A program made the position numbers and the translations under genes. From Spirochaetia bacterium (GTDB taxonomy: Bacteria; Spirochaetota; Spirochaetia; Treponematales; Treponemataceae), in contig CAAGBC010000017.1 in the NCBI GenBank assembly GCA_900767955.1, positions 51,955 through 115,954 of the forward strand: 64,000 nucleotides of DNA, in the 5' to 3' direction. The notes under the pieces were generated by a model. The model saw only the letters and a program-made list of their open reading frames with translations, was not told the DNA's origin and searched no databases. Position 1 is the stretch's first letter. Each line of letters opens with the position of its first letter. Positions 17,527-26,402 of the stretch are shown one piece after another.

Positions 17527-19278
17527 ATGAAAAATCAGAAAACCACAGAATTTTTTAATTCAAATCCACTAAAAGTATTTTTTTCATACTACAAACCACA
17601 TTGGAAAATTTTTGCATTAGATATTTTTTGTGCAATGATGATTTCTGCAATTGATGTTGCGTTTCCAATGATAAGCAAATTCACAATCGATTCACTTTTA
17701 CCAAATAAAAATTTCAAAACCTTTTTTATTTTAATTGCATCCCTAATTTTGGTTTACATTTTGCGCAGGACTTTTACTTGGTTTGTTAATTACTGGGGTC
17801 ATTACTTTGGAACTTTAGTTGAAACAGATATGCGTCGTGATGTTTTTACTCACTTAGAAAATCAATCATTCACATTTTACGACAAACACCGCACAGGAAA
17901 ATTAATGTCTCGTGCAACAACTGACCTTTTTGAAATTACAGAACTTGCTCATCACGGGCCAGAAGATTTTATAATTTCTATACTGACCTTGCTTGGTTCA
18001 TTTTTTCTTTTGCTAAAAATCCGCTGGGAACTTGCGATTGTGGTTTTTATATTTTTGCCAATAATTATTGCAATTATAATGATTTCCCGCCGTTCCCTTT
18101 CAGAAAGCTCACGAAAAGTAAAAGATGCAACAGCAGAAATAAACGCAGTTTTGGAATCAAGCATTTCTGGCGTGCGTGTTACAAAAGTTTTTACAAACGA
18201 AGAATACGAACTTAATCGTTTTGAAGAAGGAAATAAATTATTTAAATCTGCAAAGAAAAAATTTTACAAACACATGTCTAGTTTCCACGCAAACATAGAA
18301 TTTTTTAGCAGTTTGCTTAGCATTTTAGTTTTGGCAGTTGGTGGATTTTTTATTATGCAAGATAAAATGTCAATTTCCGACCTAGTTGCAGCAAATCTTT
18401 TTATTGCAGCCTTTTCTTCACCAATTCGTCGCTTGTCATTTTTAGTTGAACAATACACAACTGGAATGGCAGGCTTCAAACGCTTTTTAGAAATTATGAG
18501 AGTTGATACAAGCATAAAAGATTCTGAAAATGCTCAAGACATTTTTTGTGCTAGAGGCAACATAAATTTTGAAAATGTAAATTTTTCGTACACAGATGGA
18601 ATTGAAGTTCTAAAAAACATAAATCTTAAAATCACACCAGGGCAAAAATTTGCGTTAGTTGGACTTTCTGGCGGAGGAAAAACTACAATTTGTAATTTGC
18701 TACCTCGTTTTTACGAAGTTACAGAGGGAAAGATTTTTCTTGATGGAATTGATATAAAAAACATTACACTAAAATCTTTGCGTAAACAAATTGGAATTGT
18801 TCAGCAAGATGTATTTTTGTTTGCAGGTTCAATAAAAGAAAATATTGCCTACGGAAAACCAAACGCAACTGATGAAGAAATTATCAAAGCCGCAAAACTT
18901 TCAGAAATTCACGAAGATATTCTAAAAATGCCTAATGGATATGATACAATAGTTGGTGAAAGAGGCATAAAACTTTCTGGTGGACAAAAACAAAGAGTTT
19001 CTATTGCTCGATGTTTCTTAAAAAATCCACCAATTCTAATTCTTGATGAAGCGACTTCTGCACTTGATACAACAACAGAAATCAAAATTCAAGAATCTTT
19101 TGATAAACTTTCAAAAGGTCGAACAACAATCATCATTGCTCACCGTCTTTCAACAATCAAAAACGCTGATTGCATAGCAGTAATTGATGATAAGCAAATT
19201 AAAGAATTAGGAACACACCAACAATTACTAGAACAAAACGGAATTTATGCAAAATTGCATAATTCAAGAAAAGAATAA
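17527..19278 (+). CDS. MsbA-type ABC exporter (fused membrane and ATPase domains)
   Basis: 583 residues from the ATG at 17527, preferred over an upstream in-frame TTG at 17461 because the upstream part has no domain. A six-helix exporter domain (about 20-320) is followed by an ATPase with Walker A GLSGGGKTT, signature LSGGQKQRVSIAR, Walker B ILILDEATSALD and an H-loop in IIIAHRLST. It is a homodimeric or paired exporter of lipids, drugs or peptides; the cargo is unknown. TAAAAT (17514-17519) ends 7 bases before the start and there is no Shine-Dalgarno sequence. Confidence 0.88.
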   Translation: MKNQKTTEFFNSNPLKVFFSYYKPHWKIFALDIFCAMMISAIDVAFPMISKFTIDSLLPNKNFKTFFILIASLILVYILRRTFTWFVNYWGHYFGTLVETDMRRDVFTHLENQSFTFYDKHRTGKLMSRATTDLFEITELAHHGPEDFIISILTLLGSFFLLLKIRWELAIVVFIFLPIIIAIIMISRRSLSESSRKVKDATAEINAVLESSISGVRVTKVFTNEEYELNRFEEGNKLFKSAKKKFYKHMSSFHANIEFFSSLLSILVLAVGGFFIMQDKMSISDLVAANLFIAAFSSPIRRLSFLVEQYTTGMAGFKRFLEIMRVDTSIKDSENAQDIFCARGNINFENVNFSYTDGIEVLKNINLKITPGQKFALVGLSGGGKTTICNLLPRFYEVTEGKIFLDGIDIKNITLKSLRKQIGIVQQDVFLFAGSIKENIAYGKPNATDEEIIKAAKLSEIHEDILKMPNGYDTIVGERGIKLSGGQKQRVSIARCFLKNPPILILDEATSALDTTTEIKIQESFDKLSKGRTTIIIAHRLSTIKNADCIAVIDDKQIKELGTHQQLLEQNGIYAKLHNSRKE

Positions 19279-19300
19279 ATAAAAGCAAAAGGAAAACTTT

Positions 19301-19660
19301 ATGCAAATACAAATTTTTGGAACAAATAAAAGTTTTGACTGTAAAAAAGCACAAATGTGGTTCAAAGAACGCAGAATAAATTTTCAGTTTGTTGATTTAA
19401 AAGAAAAGCAAATGAGCAAAGGTGAATTTGATTCAGTTGTTCAAGCAATAACAAAACAAACAGGAAGCAGACAAGACGCAATTTTGCAAATGATAGACAA
19501 ATCAGCAAAAGATTATTCAAGCATTGCGTATCTTGATGATTCAGAAATTGAAGATAAACTATTCAACAACCAGAACTTACTAAAACAGCCAGTTGTTCGT
19601 AACGGAAAAACACAAGCCACAGTTGGATTAAATCCAAAAATTTGGGAAACATGGAGTTAA
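19301..19660 (+). CDS. Spx/ArsC-family thioredoxin-fold protein
   Basis: 119 residues with the ArsC-like fold: IQIFGTNKSFDCKKAQMWF at the start (one cysteine, no CxxC) and a late PVVRNGKTQATVG segment with the cis-proline. This matches the Spx/MgsR/YffB-like proteins of the arsenate reductase family rather than a true arsenate reductase, which would need nearby ars genes. It is in an operon-like run behind the ABC exporter and 2 bases before the patatin. Confidence 0.8.
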   Translation: MQIQIFGTNKSFDCKKAQMWFKERRINFQFVDLKEKQMSKGEFDSVVQAITKQTGSRQDAILQMIDKSAKDYSSIAYLDDSEIEDKLFNNQNLLKQPVVRNGKTQATVGLNPKIWETWS

Positions 19661-19662
19661 TC

Positions 19663-20517
19663 ATGAACGAAAACAAAATCGGACTTGTACTAGAAGGCGG
19701 CGGACACAGAGGAATTTACACAGCAGGAATTCTTGATGTATTTGCAGAAAACAATATTTCTTTTGATGGAATAATGGGCGTTTCTGCAGGCTGTATTCAC
19801 GGAGTAAGTTTTTTATCAGGACAAATAGGACGCTCAGTAAGATACACAACTCGTTTTTGTAACAATCCTTCCTACATGAGTTTTAAATCCTTAATAAAAA
19901 CAGGTGATTTTTTCAATGTAGATTTTTGCTATTACAAACTTCCAGAAACACTTGATCCTTTTGATAATGACACTTTTGACAAAAACCCAACACCTTTTTA
20001 CGCAGTATGTTCAAATGTAAAAACAGGAAAAGCAGTTTATCACAAATGCGACAGCGTAAGAGGTGAAAAAATCAAATGGATTCAAGCATCTGCATCAATG
20101 CCACTTGCTGCAAAAATCGTAAAAATTGATGAAGGTGAATTTCTTGACGGTGGAATCACAGATTCAATTCCAATAAAAAAAATGCAAGAACTTGGCTATT
20201 CCAAAAACATCGTAATATTAACACAAGAAGCAGGCTACAGAAAAAAGCCAAACTCACTTTTGCCTTTAATAAAACGGGTTTACAAAAAATACCCAGAATT
20301 AATTAACGCAATCCAAAACAGACACATAATTTACAACCAACAATTAGATTATCTTGAAGAACAAGAAAAATTAGGCAATGTAATAATTATTCGTCCATCA
20401 CAAAAACCACAAGCTGGAAGAATAGAAAAAGACAAAGAAAAAATTCTTTCCACATATAATCTTGGTCGCAATGATGCAGAAAAATTATTAGAAACAGTAA
20501 AAAACTTTATTTGCTAA
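19663..20517 (+). CDS. Patatin-like phospholipase
   Basis: 284 residues from the ATG at 19663, chosen because GGAG lies 6 bases upstream; an in-frame ATG at 19642 would overlap the preceding gene. The patatin features are present: oxyanion loop GGGHRG, nucleophile elbow GVSAG and the catalytic Asp in LDGGITDSIP. It likely hydrolyses acyl chains from phospholipids in the cytoplasm or at the inner membrane. It most resembles the short bacterial YjjU-type patatins. Confidence 0.88.
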   Translation: MNENKIGLVLEGGGHRGIYTAGILDVFAENNISFDGIMGVSAGCIHGVSFLSGQIGRSVRYTTRFCNNPSYMSFKSLIKTGDFFNVDFCYYKLPETLDPFDNDTFDKNPTPFYAVCSNVKTGKAVYHKCDSVRGEKIKWIQASASMPLAAKIVKIDEGEFLDGGITDSIPIKKMQELGYSKNIVILTQEAGYRKKPNSLLPLIKRVYKKYPELINAIQNRHIIYNQQLDYLEEQEKLGNVIIIRPSQKPQAGRIEKDKEKILSTYNLGRNDAEKLLETVKNFIC

Positions 20518-20527
20518 TTCATTTTTC

Positions 20528-20569
20528 TTGACCGCTTAATTTGCTCGTAGTTATTTTCCTCTGTGGAGG
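20528..20569 (+). promoter_or_regulatory. Promoter and ribosome binding site of the serine hydrolase gene
   Basis: TTGACC (20528-20533), 17 bases, TTATTT (20551-20556), and GGAGG at about 20565-20569 in front of the ATG at 20578. Confidence 0.45.
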
Positions 20570-20577
20570 TATGATTA

Positions 20578-21882
20578 ATGAAAAAAGTCATAACAATAAT
20601 AACTACAATGGTGATAGCTATGAGCAAACTAATTTCACAAACAACTTTAACTGCAGAAGAATCAAATCCAAACAAAATGGGATGGATGCAAGGATTTCCA
20701 CCTCCAAAGGATAGAATCATTTCTGCAGCCGACGGTTCATTTTTTGATTTTCCTGCACTTAGATACAGCGTAAATCACATGAGAGAATTTTTCCCAACAA
20801 GAAATGTTCCTTCCGCAAAAAAAGATTATTATTCTTTCAAAGAAAAAATCGACAACAACATTGACCAAGTCGCATTTATTCCTTGGAATGATACAAATCC
20901 AATGACCTGGAAAGAATCTTTAGACAAAAACTATGTTGACGGAATTATAATTCTTCACAAAGGCAAAATCGTTTATGAAAAATACCTTGGAGGATTAAAA
21001 CCAGACGGATTACACGCTGCAATGTCAGTAAGTAAATCTTTTACAGGAACTCTCGCATCTATTTTGATTGCAGAAGGGACAATCAATCCAACAAAATTAG
21101 TATCAGATTATGTACCGGAATTGGCAACATCAGGATTCGGTGATGCGACAGTTCAAGAAGTATTAAACATGACAACCGCAATCCAATACAGTGAAGACTA
21201 CAACAATCCAAAAGCAGAAATTTGGCAATTTTCAGAAGCAGGAGACCCATTCCGCCCAGAAAATTACAAAGGCCCACAAAACTACTATGAATATTTACAA
21301 ACTGTCAAAAAAATTCCAAACCAAAAACACGGGGAAATTTTTGGCTACAGAACTGTAAATACAGAAGTAATGGGATGGATAATTTCTAGGGTAACAGGAA
21401 AATGTATTACAGAATTAATTTCCGAAAAAATTTGGATTCCTTTGGGAGCAAAATACGACGGTTACTATCAACTTGACCCAGCAGGAAAAGCCTTTGCAGG
21501 CGGTGGATTTAACCTAAACTTGCGTGATATGGCGGCTTTTGGTGAACTTATCAGAAAAGGCGGAAAGCGTGGCAGTGAACAAATAATTTCTCCAGATGCA
21601 ATAAAATTAATTTCTGGTGGAGGAAGCCCAGAAGCCTTTGCAAAAAGCGATGAATATCCATTACTCGAAGGATGGAGTTATCACAATATGTGGTGGATTA
21701 CAAATAATGAACACAAAGCATTTATGGCTCGTGGAGTTCACGGACAGGCAATCTACATTGATCCAACAGCAGAAATGGTAATTGTAAGATTTGCATCAAA
21801 TCCACTTTCATCAAACAAATACATAGACCCTGTTTCAATTCCAGCATACGAAGCAGTAGCCGAATATTTAATGAGCAAATAA
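20578..21882 (+). CDS. Exported beta-lactamase-fold serine hydrolase
   Basis: 434 residues with an N-terminal signal peptide (about 1-25, MKKVITIITTMVIAMSK). The penicillin-binding/class C fold motifs are present: the nucleophile in SVSKSFTGT (SxxK) and the tyrosine motif in FGYRTVNTEVMGW. This group includes esterases, 6-aminohexanoate-dimer hydrolases and peptide hydrolases; the pattern is closest to the NylB/EstB side. No resistance role is implied. A good GGAGG binding site sets the start. Confidence 0.85.
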   Translation: MKKVITIITTMVIAMSKLISQTTLTAEESNPNKMGWMQGFPPPKDRIISAADGSFFDFPALRYSVNHMREFFPTRNVPSAKKDYYSFKEKIDNNIDQVAFIPWNDTNPMTWKESLDKNYVDGIIILHKGKIVYEKYLGGLKPDGLHAAMSVSKSFTGTLASILIAEGTINPTKLVSDYVPELATSGFGDATVQEVLNMTTAIQYSEDYNNPKAEIWQFSEAGDPFRPENYKGPQNYYEYLQTVKKIPNQKHGEIFGYRTVNTEVMGWIISRVTGKCITELISEKIWIPLGAKYDGYYQLDPAGKAFAGGGFNLNLRDMAAFGELIRKGGKRGSEQIISPDAIKLISGGGSPEAFAKSDEYPLLEGWSYHNMWWITNNEHKAFMARGVHGQAIYIDPTAEMVIVRFASNPLSSNKYIDPVSIPAYEAVAEYLMSK

Positions 21883-21883
21883 A

Positions 21884-21937
21884 AAAGGGCTGTCTAATCA
21901 GTTTCAACAAATGTCATTCCGAACTTGATTCGGAATC
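21884..21937. repeat. Half of a palindromic repeat element
   Basis: AAGGGCTGTCTAATCAG followed by ATTCCGAA (21916-21923) pairing with TTCGGAAT (21929-21936). It has the left end and centre of the elements at 14362 and 35246 but no right end. It sits directly behind the stop codon at 21882. Confidence 0.65.
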
Positions 21938-21970
21938 TCATAAAATGTTGTAAAATATAATATCAAAAAA

Positions 21971-22012
21971 AAATGTCATTCTGAATTAATTTCAGGATGA
22001 CATTTTTTTACA
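21971..22012. terminator. Bidirectional intrinsic terminator
   Basis: AAATGTCATTCTGAA (21971-21985) pairs with TTCAGGATGACATTT (21991-22005) over 15 bp with one G-T pair, with A-tract before and T-tract after. It serves the convergent serine hydrolase and Na/Pi symporter genes. Confidence 0.88.
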
Positions 22013-22046
22013 TTAAACAAATATATCAAGTTAGTTTACAAAACTA

Positions 22047-23726
22047 TTACAAAGATTTTACAATTCCAAAAACACAGTCACCAGCTTTTTCAACATGGCG
22101 AACAATATCAATATAATTAAGTTCACTTCTTACATCTTTTCCATCTTCAATACGATGTCTAGCAAGAACTTTTAATTCACCTTGTGTTTTATCAATATTT
22201 TCTTCCATCTCTGTATAAAGTTTTCTTTCTTCCATTGTAATACCAACTACCAAGTGATGACTTACATAATCAAAGAATTCTCTTACTTGTGCCATATAAG
22301 GCAAAAGTTTTTCATAAGATGAAGTTTTTCGTTCCACATTCTTTTCTATATACTTTTGCAAAATATGAATGATAGAAGCACATTCATCACTTAAAGCTTC
22401 CATTCCATTTGTAACCTGCAACAGTTTATTAATTTTTGTCTGCATAGCTGAACCAGTTCCACTCATTTGGAAACAAGCCATTAACAAACTAGATATTTCT
22501 TCATTCATTTCGTCAATATAATTTTCTTGTGCCAATACAGTTGCAGAAATTTCTTCAATAGATTTTTCATCATAGCCTTCAAGAGCAACATAAACTTCAT
22601 CAAGCATATCCATTACTCTAGCAGCCATTCTTGCAATTTCTTTTTCAACCTGCATTACATACAAATCAACAGTATTTCTTGTTTTTGAAATAATAATAGG
22701 CATTTTATAATGAGTATTATCTTTTACAGCTGATTCTTTTACAACTTTAGAAGCTAATTTTGCAATTTGTTTTACAAAAGGAAGGAAAATAATAGTTGCA
22801 CAAACATTAAATACAGTATGCAACATTGCAATATGAGCTGCAATAATAGCTTTAGACGCAGGTAAGGCTGCATCAAACAAAGGTTTACCAGACACTAAAA
22901 TATCAACAAGTGCAAGGAAAGGCTTAAACAAAATCAACGCAATAATTGTTCCGCAAATATTAAAGGCAACATGAACAAAAGCTGCTCTTTTTGCATTTGC
23001 ACTAGCATTCAAAGAAGAAAGAACAGCATCAATTGTTGTACCAATATTACTTCCCAAAACTAAAGCAGCAGACAATTCCCAATTTAATGAACCAGCTGCG
23101 GCCATTGTTAGAACAATAGCAGTAAAAGCACTTGAAGAATGAATCAAAGCAGTAAGAGCAGTTCCTATCAAAACACCAAGAATAACTCCCCAAGCTCCTA
23201 AATCAGTAATTCCATTTATAAAAGCAACAGATTCAGGATTTAATTTTAATGTATCACCAAGCAAATCAAGCCCAAGGAACAACATTCCAAAACCCATAAA
23301 CATATCGCCAAAATCTTTAATACGATATTTTTTTAAGGTTTTCATAAAAAAACCAATTCCAACTAGCGGAATTGAAAAAGCAGAAATATTAAATGAAAAG
23401 CCCAACAAAGAAACAATCCAAGCAGTAACAGTAGTTCCTATGTTTGCACCAAAAATAATTCCAATTGCTTGTGTCAATGACAAAATTTCAGCATTTACAA
23501 AACTTACAACCATAACAGTTGTAGCACTTGAAGACTGAATAATAGAAGTAACTAAAAGCCCCGTAAGCACTGCTGTAACACGATTTCCAGAAATAATACT
23601 TAATAAATTTTGAAGTTTATTTCCAGCTCCTTTTTGGATTCCGCTACTAAGCAAATCCATTCCAAAAAGCAAAAGTGCCAACGCACCTATAAATCCAAAA
23701 GCTGCCGAAACAATAGATAAAAACAT
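22047..23726 (-). CDS. Na+/phosphate symporter with PhoU-like domain
   Basis: 559 residues. Two copies of the Na/Pi-cotransporter repeat are visible in the membrane part (to about 320), each with the QSSSAT or HSSSAFT signature and glycine-rich GANIGTT or GSNIGTT. Residues about 340-559 are helical and PhoU-like. It imports inorganic phosphate with sodium, and the PhoU-like tail probably regulates it. The gene has a normal GGAGG binding site, unlike many neighbours. Confidence 0.9.
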   Translation of the reverse strand: MFLSIVSAAFGFIGALALLLFGMDLLSSGIQKGAGNKLQNLLSIISGNRVTAVLTGLLVTSIIQSSSATTVMVVSFVNAEILSLTQAIGIIFGANIGTTVTAWIVSLLGFSFNISAFSIPLVGIGFFMKTLKKYRIKDFGDMFMGFGMLFLGLDLLGDTLKLNPESVAFINGITDLGAWGVILGVLIGTALTALIHSSSAFTAIVLTMAAAGSLNWELSAALVLGSNIGTTIDAVLSSLNASANAKRAAFVHVAFNICGTIIALILFKPFLALVDILVSGKPLFDAALPASKAIIAAHIAMLHTVFNVCATIIFLPFVKQIAKLASKVVKESAVKDNTHYKMPIIISKTRNTVDLYVMQVEKEIARMAARVMDMLDEVYVALEGYDEKSIEEISATVLAQENYIDEMNEEISSLLMACFQMSGTGSAMQTKINKLLQVTNGMEALSDECASIIHILQKYIEKNVERKTSSYEKLLPYMAQVREFFDYVSHHLVVGITMEERKLYTEMEENIDKTQGELKVLARHRIEDGKDVRSELNYIDIVRHVEKAGDCVFGIVKSL

Positions 23727-23840
23727 AAGTCCTCCGACTTTAATTTCTTTTTAAAGTATATAAAAAAAATTAAAATAATGTATACTATACACTCACAAAA
23801 AAAATTAAATTTTATAACACGCAGTTATAAAAAAAATCCA

Positions 23841-25376
23841 TCACGAAAGTACTAAACTACAAGCTTTTTCCAAAATCACAATCAATTGAGAATATTTTTT
23901 CTTAATAACATCTTCATCTTCATTATTCATATACTCAAGTTCTGCATGGAACAATCTATCTTTTCCAGAAATAGGCATATATTCAATTTCATTTTGTGTG
24001 TAATAATGCTCAATACAACCTTTTGGAAGAATATAAACACGAGCCGCTTCTGCTGCTGCAAAAATCAAATATGCAAGATTTTTTACCAACGGAATCGTTC
24101 GAGCCAAAGGCAAAGGCAACACATCTGCAAGTTCATTACCAATTTTCATTACAGCTTGTAAAATTACAGTTTTGAATGTATCCAAATCTTCAATTTTTTC
24201 ATATTTATTGAATAAAATCTTTACTTTTTCCACAAGCAAATCAATTTCGGGGCTAATTGAATTATCAATTTCAGCAATAGCCTTTCCAATATTCACAAGG
24301 AACAATTCCAATTTGCAAACCAATCTTTCCAAATCAATAGGAACTTGCAATTCCTTCTTTGTAAAAAGCAAATTATAAAATGGTTTCTGCTTTTCTTCCT
24401 GTTTCATAAGCCATTCCAAAGGCCTGTTATCTTCGCAAATCACATCACGCAATTTTCCACGGAACAAAGAATCCAAATCCCCAATAATTCTTCCGTTAGT
24501 TCCCAAAAGCGAACAAACCTTAAAAAATACGCCAAGTTCGTCTTTTCCGCCAACATCAATAATTCCCGTTCCTGCTGAACCAAGTTTATTATTCACATAG
24601 CCTAGCAAATTAGAAAACAACTTTTGGTCAGTATAACCTTCCACAAAAATCTGATTATCAGAAAAGAAAAACTGCTTGTGATAAGTATTAAATCGTGGCA
24701 AAAATCTTCTGAACAAAACTTCATCTTCACTAGAAAGATTTTCCACATAAGTTGGAACATGATTCACATGACAAACCACAACTCCAAGCAAATCTTCAGG
24801 CTGCTTCAAATCAATAAAAAACGGTGAATGAGTAATCAAAAAGAAAATCCTGTGTGAATCAGACGCCACAACTTTTCTAATTTCATTCATAAAAAACAAC
24901 TGAAACTGCGGATGCAAATGAAGTTCCGGCTCGTCCAAAATCAAACATTTAGAATCACAACTATAAAGCGCAATCAAAAGCGTAATGATTTCTTTTAATC
25001 CGTGGCATTCCCCATCTTTTAAGTTATATTCAACACAACGCAACTTATTAATTACAATAGGAACAATCACACCATTTCGTTCTTCAAATTTGATAGATTT
25101 TCCAAACATATTAGAAAGCACATCTTCAATCTTTTGCCGAACCTTCAAATCCGTATTCAAAATCTGCAAAAGGGACTCTTCATTTGCCCTATCAGAACGC
25201 AAAAAAGTTACAGGATACCCAGCGCCTTCAAATTGCAACGCCAATTGTTCAGAAAGCAGCGTCTTTCCCGAACCATTAGGCCCAACAATTAAATTAATTT
25301 GAGACCACTTAGATTTTCTAAAAACCGCCTTTCCCCACAAAAACGGCAACTTCACTTTAGTTTGAACACGAACCAT
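23841..25376 (-). CDS. OLD-family ATPase with TOPRIM nuclease domain
   Basis: 511 residues. Walker A GPNGSGKT (32-39), Walker B CLILDEPELHLHPQ (D149, E150) and ITHSPFF form an AAA/ABC-type ATPase; then a TOPRIM domain with FVEGYTDQKL (E246) and GDLDS (D300, D302). That is the architecture of overcoming-lysogenization-defect (OLD) nucleases, many of which act in phage defence. No helicase or second subunit is adjacent, so it is not a Gabija pair. It sits beside a GC-rich repeat island. TTGCGT (25406-25411), 17 bases and TATCAT (25383-25388) on the minus strand end 6 bases before the start. Confidence 0.8.
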   Translation of the reverse strand: MVRVQTKVKLPFLWGKAVFRKSKWSQINLIVGPNGSGKTLLSEQLALQFEGAGYPVTFLRSDRANEESLLQILNTDLKVRQKIEDVLSNMFGKSIKFEERNGVIVPIVINKLRCVEYNLKDGECHGLKEIITLLIALYSCDSKCLILDEPELHLHPQFQLFFMNEIRKVVASDSHRIFFLITHSPFFIDLKQPEDLLGVVVCHVNHVPTYVENLSSEDEVLFRRFLPRFNTYHKQFFFSDNQIFVEGYTDQKLFSNLLGYVNNKLGSAGTGIIDVGGKDELGVFFKVCSLLGTNGRIIGDLDSLFRGKLRDVICEDNRPLEWLMKQEEKQKPFYNLLFTKKELQVPIDLERLVCKLELFLVNIGKAIAEIDNSISPEIDLLVEKVKILFNKYEKIEDLDTFKTVILQAVMKIGNELADVLPLPLARTIPLVKNLAYLIFAAAEAARVYILPKGCIEHYYTQNEIEYMPISGKDRLFHAELEYMNNEDEDVIKKKYSQLIVILEKACSLVLS

Positions 25377-25456
25377 TATTTTATGATAACCCTAAAAAAA
25401 ATCCCACGCAAGCAAAAGTTAAAACAAACAAAAATTTTATAACCATTTTTTTATGC

Positions 25457-25489
25457 CACACAGATTTGTTCGTAGCTAACGCTACTCAC
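25457..25489. repeat. 33-bp direct repeat, copy 1
   Basis: Starts CACACAGATTTGTTCGTAG and is identical to 25780-25812. The stretch 25377-25914 (538 bases) has no convincing gene; it holds this repeat island, much richer in G and C than the genes around it. Confidence 0.85.
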
Positions 25490-25507
25490 TTCTGAAATAA
25501 GCGGATT

Positions 25508-25583
25508 CTTAGGGCAGAGCCCTAAGCCGTGCCCAAAAAAGCAGCGGATTACCCCAAGCAAAGCGACCGAGCTTTGCACCGCT
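25508..25583. repeat. GC-rich palindromic repeat shared with 61822-61863
   Basis: CTTAGGGC (25508-25515) pairs with GCCCTAAG (25519-25526). Positions 25542-25583, read on the minus strand, start AGCGGTGCAAAGCT and end AATCCGCTG, and match 61822-61863 on the plus strand at about 34 of 42 positions. It is an interspersed repeat in opposite orientation in the two islands. Confidence 0.75.
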
Positions 25584-25779
25584 GCGTCGAGGCGAGCTCG
25601 GGAGAAGCGAGCCGGAGTCATACGGGAAGATATAATCACTGTGAATATATCAAATTTAAACTGCGGGCTTCGGACTCCGAGCTGTTTCCATTTCCTTAGA
25701 TGAAGTAGTAATAATTTTTATAAAAAAAGTAAAAACAAAGAAGTGATAAAAAAAAATCAAACATCGTTTAAAAAAAAAA

Positions 25780-25853
25780 CACACAGATTTGTTCGTAGCT
25801 AACGCTACTCACCGCAACATCGCGAAGGGCGTTAGCCCTGAGCAAATCCGCGT
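25780..25853. repeat. Nested hairpin element with 33-bp repeat copy 2
   Basis: The outer ends CACACAGATTTG and CAAATCCGCGTG are inverted repeats (10 of 12). Inside, GCTAACGC pairs with GCGTTAGC. The first 33 bases are identical to 25457-25489. It looks like a small mobile palindrome of the MITE or REP kind. Confidence 0.7.
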
Positions 25854-25879
25854 GGCCTCCCCTTCATATAAAATCTCAA

Positions 25880-25908
25880 TTGCAAAACCGTTAATTTACT
25901 GATAGTAT
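25880..25908 (+). promoter_or_regulatory. Promoter of yhbY
   Basis: TTGCAA (25880-25885), 17 bases, TAGTAT (25903-25908), 6 bases to the ATG at 25915. The same layout is found at hisH. Confidence 0.55.
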
Positions 25909-25914
25909 AAAAGA

Positions 25915-26211
25915 ATGATAGAATTAAATAGTAAACAACGAAAACTTTTAGAAAAATATGCTCATAATTTACAGCCAGTTGTAATCGTAGGGCAAAACGG
26001 AGTGACAGAAAGTCTTGCAGAAAAAGTAACACACTCCTTAAACGCACATGAATTAATAAAAGTAAAATTCAACGAATTCAAAGATGAAAAATTCGACCTA
26101 GCAAAAGAATTAAGCGAAACTTGCAATGCAAATTTAATCAGAGTCATCGGTAATATTGCAATTCTTTACAAACAAGCAGAAAAACCAGAAGACAGAAAAT
26201 ATCTAGATTAA
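25915..26211 (+). CDS. yhbY: YhbY-type CRM-domain RNA-binding protein
   Basis: A 98-residue stand-alone CRM domain, the normal YhbY length: LNSKQRKLLEKYAHNLQPV at the start, the GxxG loop VVIVGQNGVT and the C-terminal VIGNIAILYKQ. YhbY associates with the pre-50S ribosome subunit. It is a single gene with no visible Shine-Dalgarno sequence. Confidence 0.92.
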   Translation: MIELNSKQRKLLEKYAHNLQPVVIVGQNGVTESLAEKVTHSLNAHELIKVKFNEFKDEKFDLAKELSETCNANLIRVIGNIAILYKQAEKPEDRKYLD

Positions 26212-26313
26212 CATTCTAAATTCCATATTCTCATGTAACTTAAAATAATTATTATTTATTTTAAATTTTATAAATAAAATACAGTTAATAAAATTAGTAG
26301 TATAAATTTTATT

Positions 26314-26396
26314 AAGGAGTTGATAAAAACTTCCACTAATATCGCGTGTAAGTTTTTATCTAAAGTTTACGATGTAAATTCTTCATCGCAAGGAGG
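26314..26396 (+). promoter_or_regulatory. Structured leader element, copy C (P1-P2)
   Basis: The 5' UTR of the gldA-like gene. AAGGAG (26314-26319) is followed by hairpin P1 (GATAAAAACTTCCAC 26322-26336 with 26346-26360, one mismatch), then P2 (GTTTAC 26365-26370 with GTAAAT 26374-26379, loop GAT), then AAGGAGG (26390-26396) and the ATG at 26403. P2 differs from the other copies by a paired change (G-C to A-T). CGATG (26370-26374) can also pair with CATCG (26384-26388), which excludes P2. P3 and P4 are missing. Confidence 0.65.
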
Positions 26397-26402
26397 AAAA
26401 AA

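Noticed and set aside
19301..19660. Arsenate reductase
   Set aside because: The fold matches, but there is no ars gene nearby and the pattern is closer to Spx/YffB-type proteins.
23781..23840. Terminator between the Na/Pi symporter and OLD genes
   Set aside because: Only short A/T runs are seen; no stem of useful strength could be drawn.
23841..25376. Gabija or PARIS-type defence system
   Set aside because: The OLD-type ATPase/TOPRIM gene has no adjacent UvrD-like helicase or second toxin gene. The neighbours are a phosphate carrier and a repeat island.
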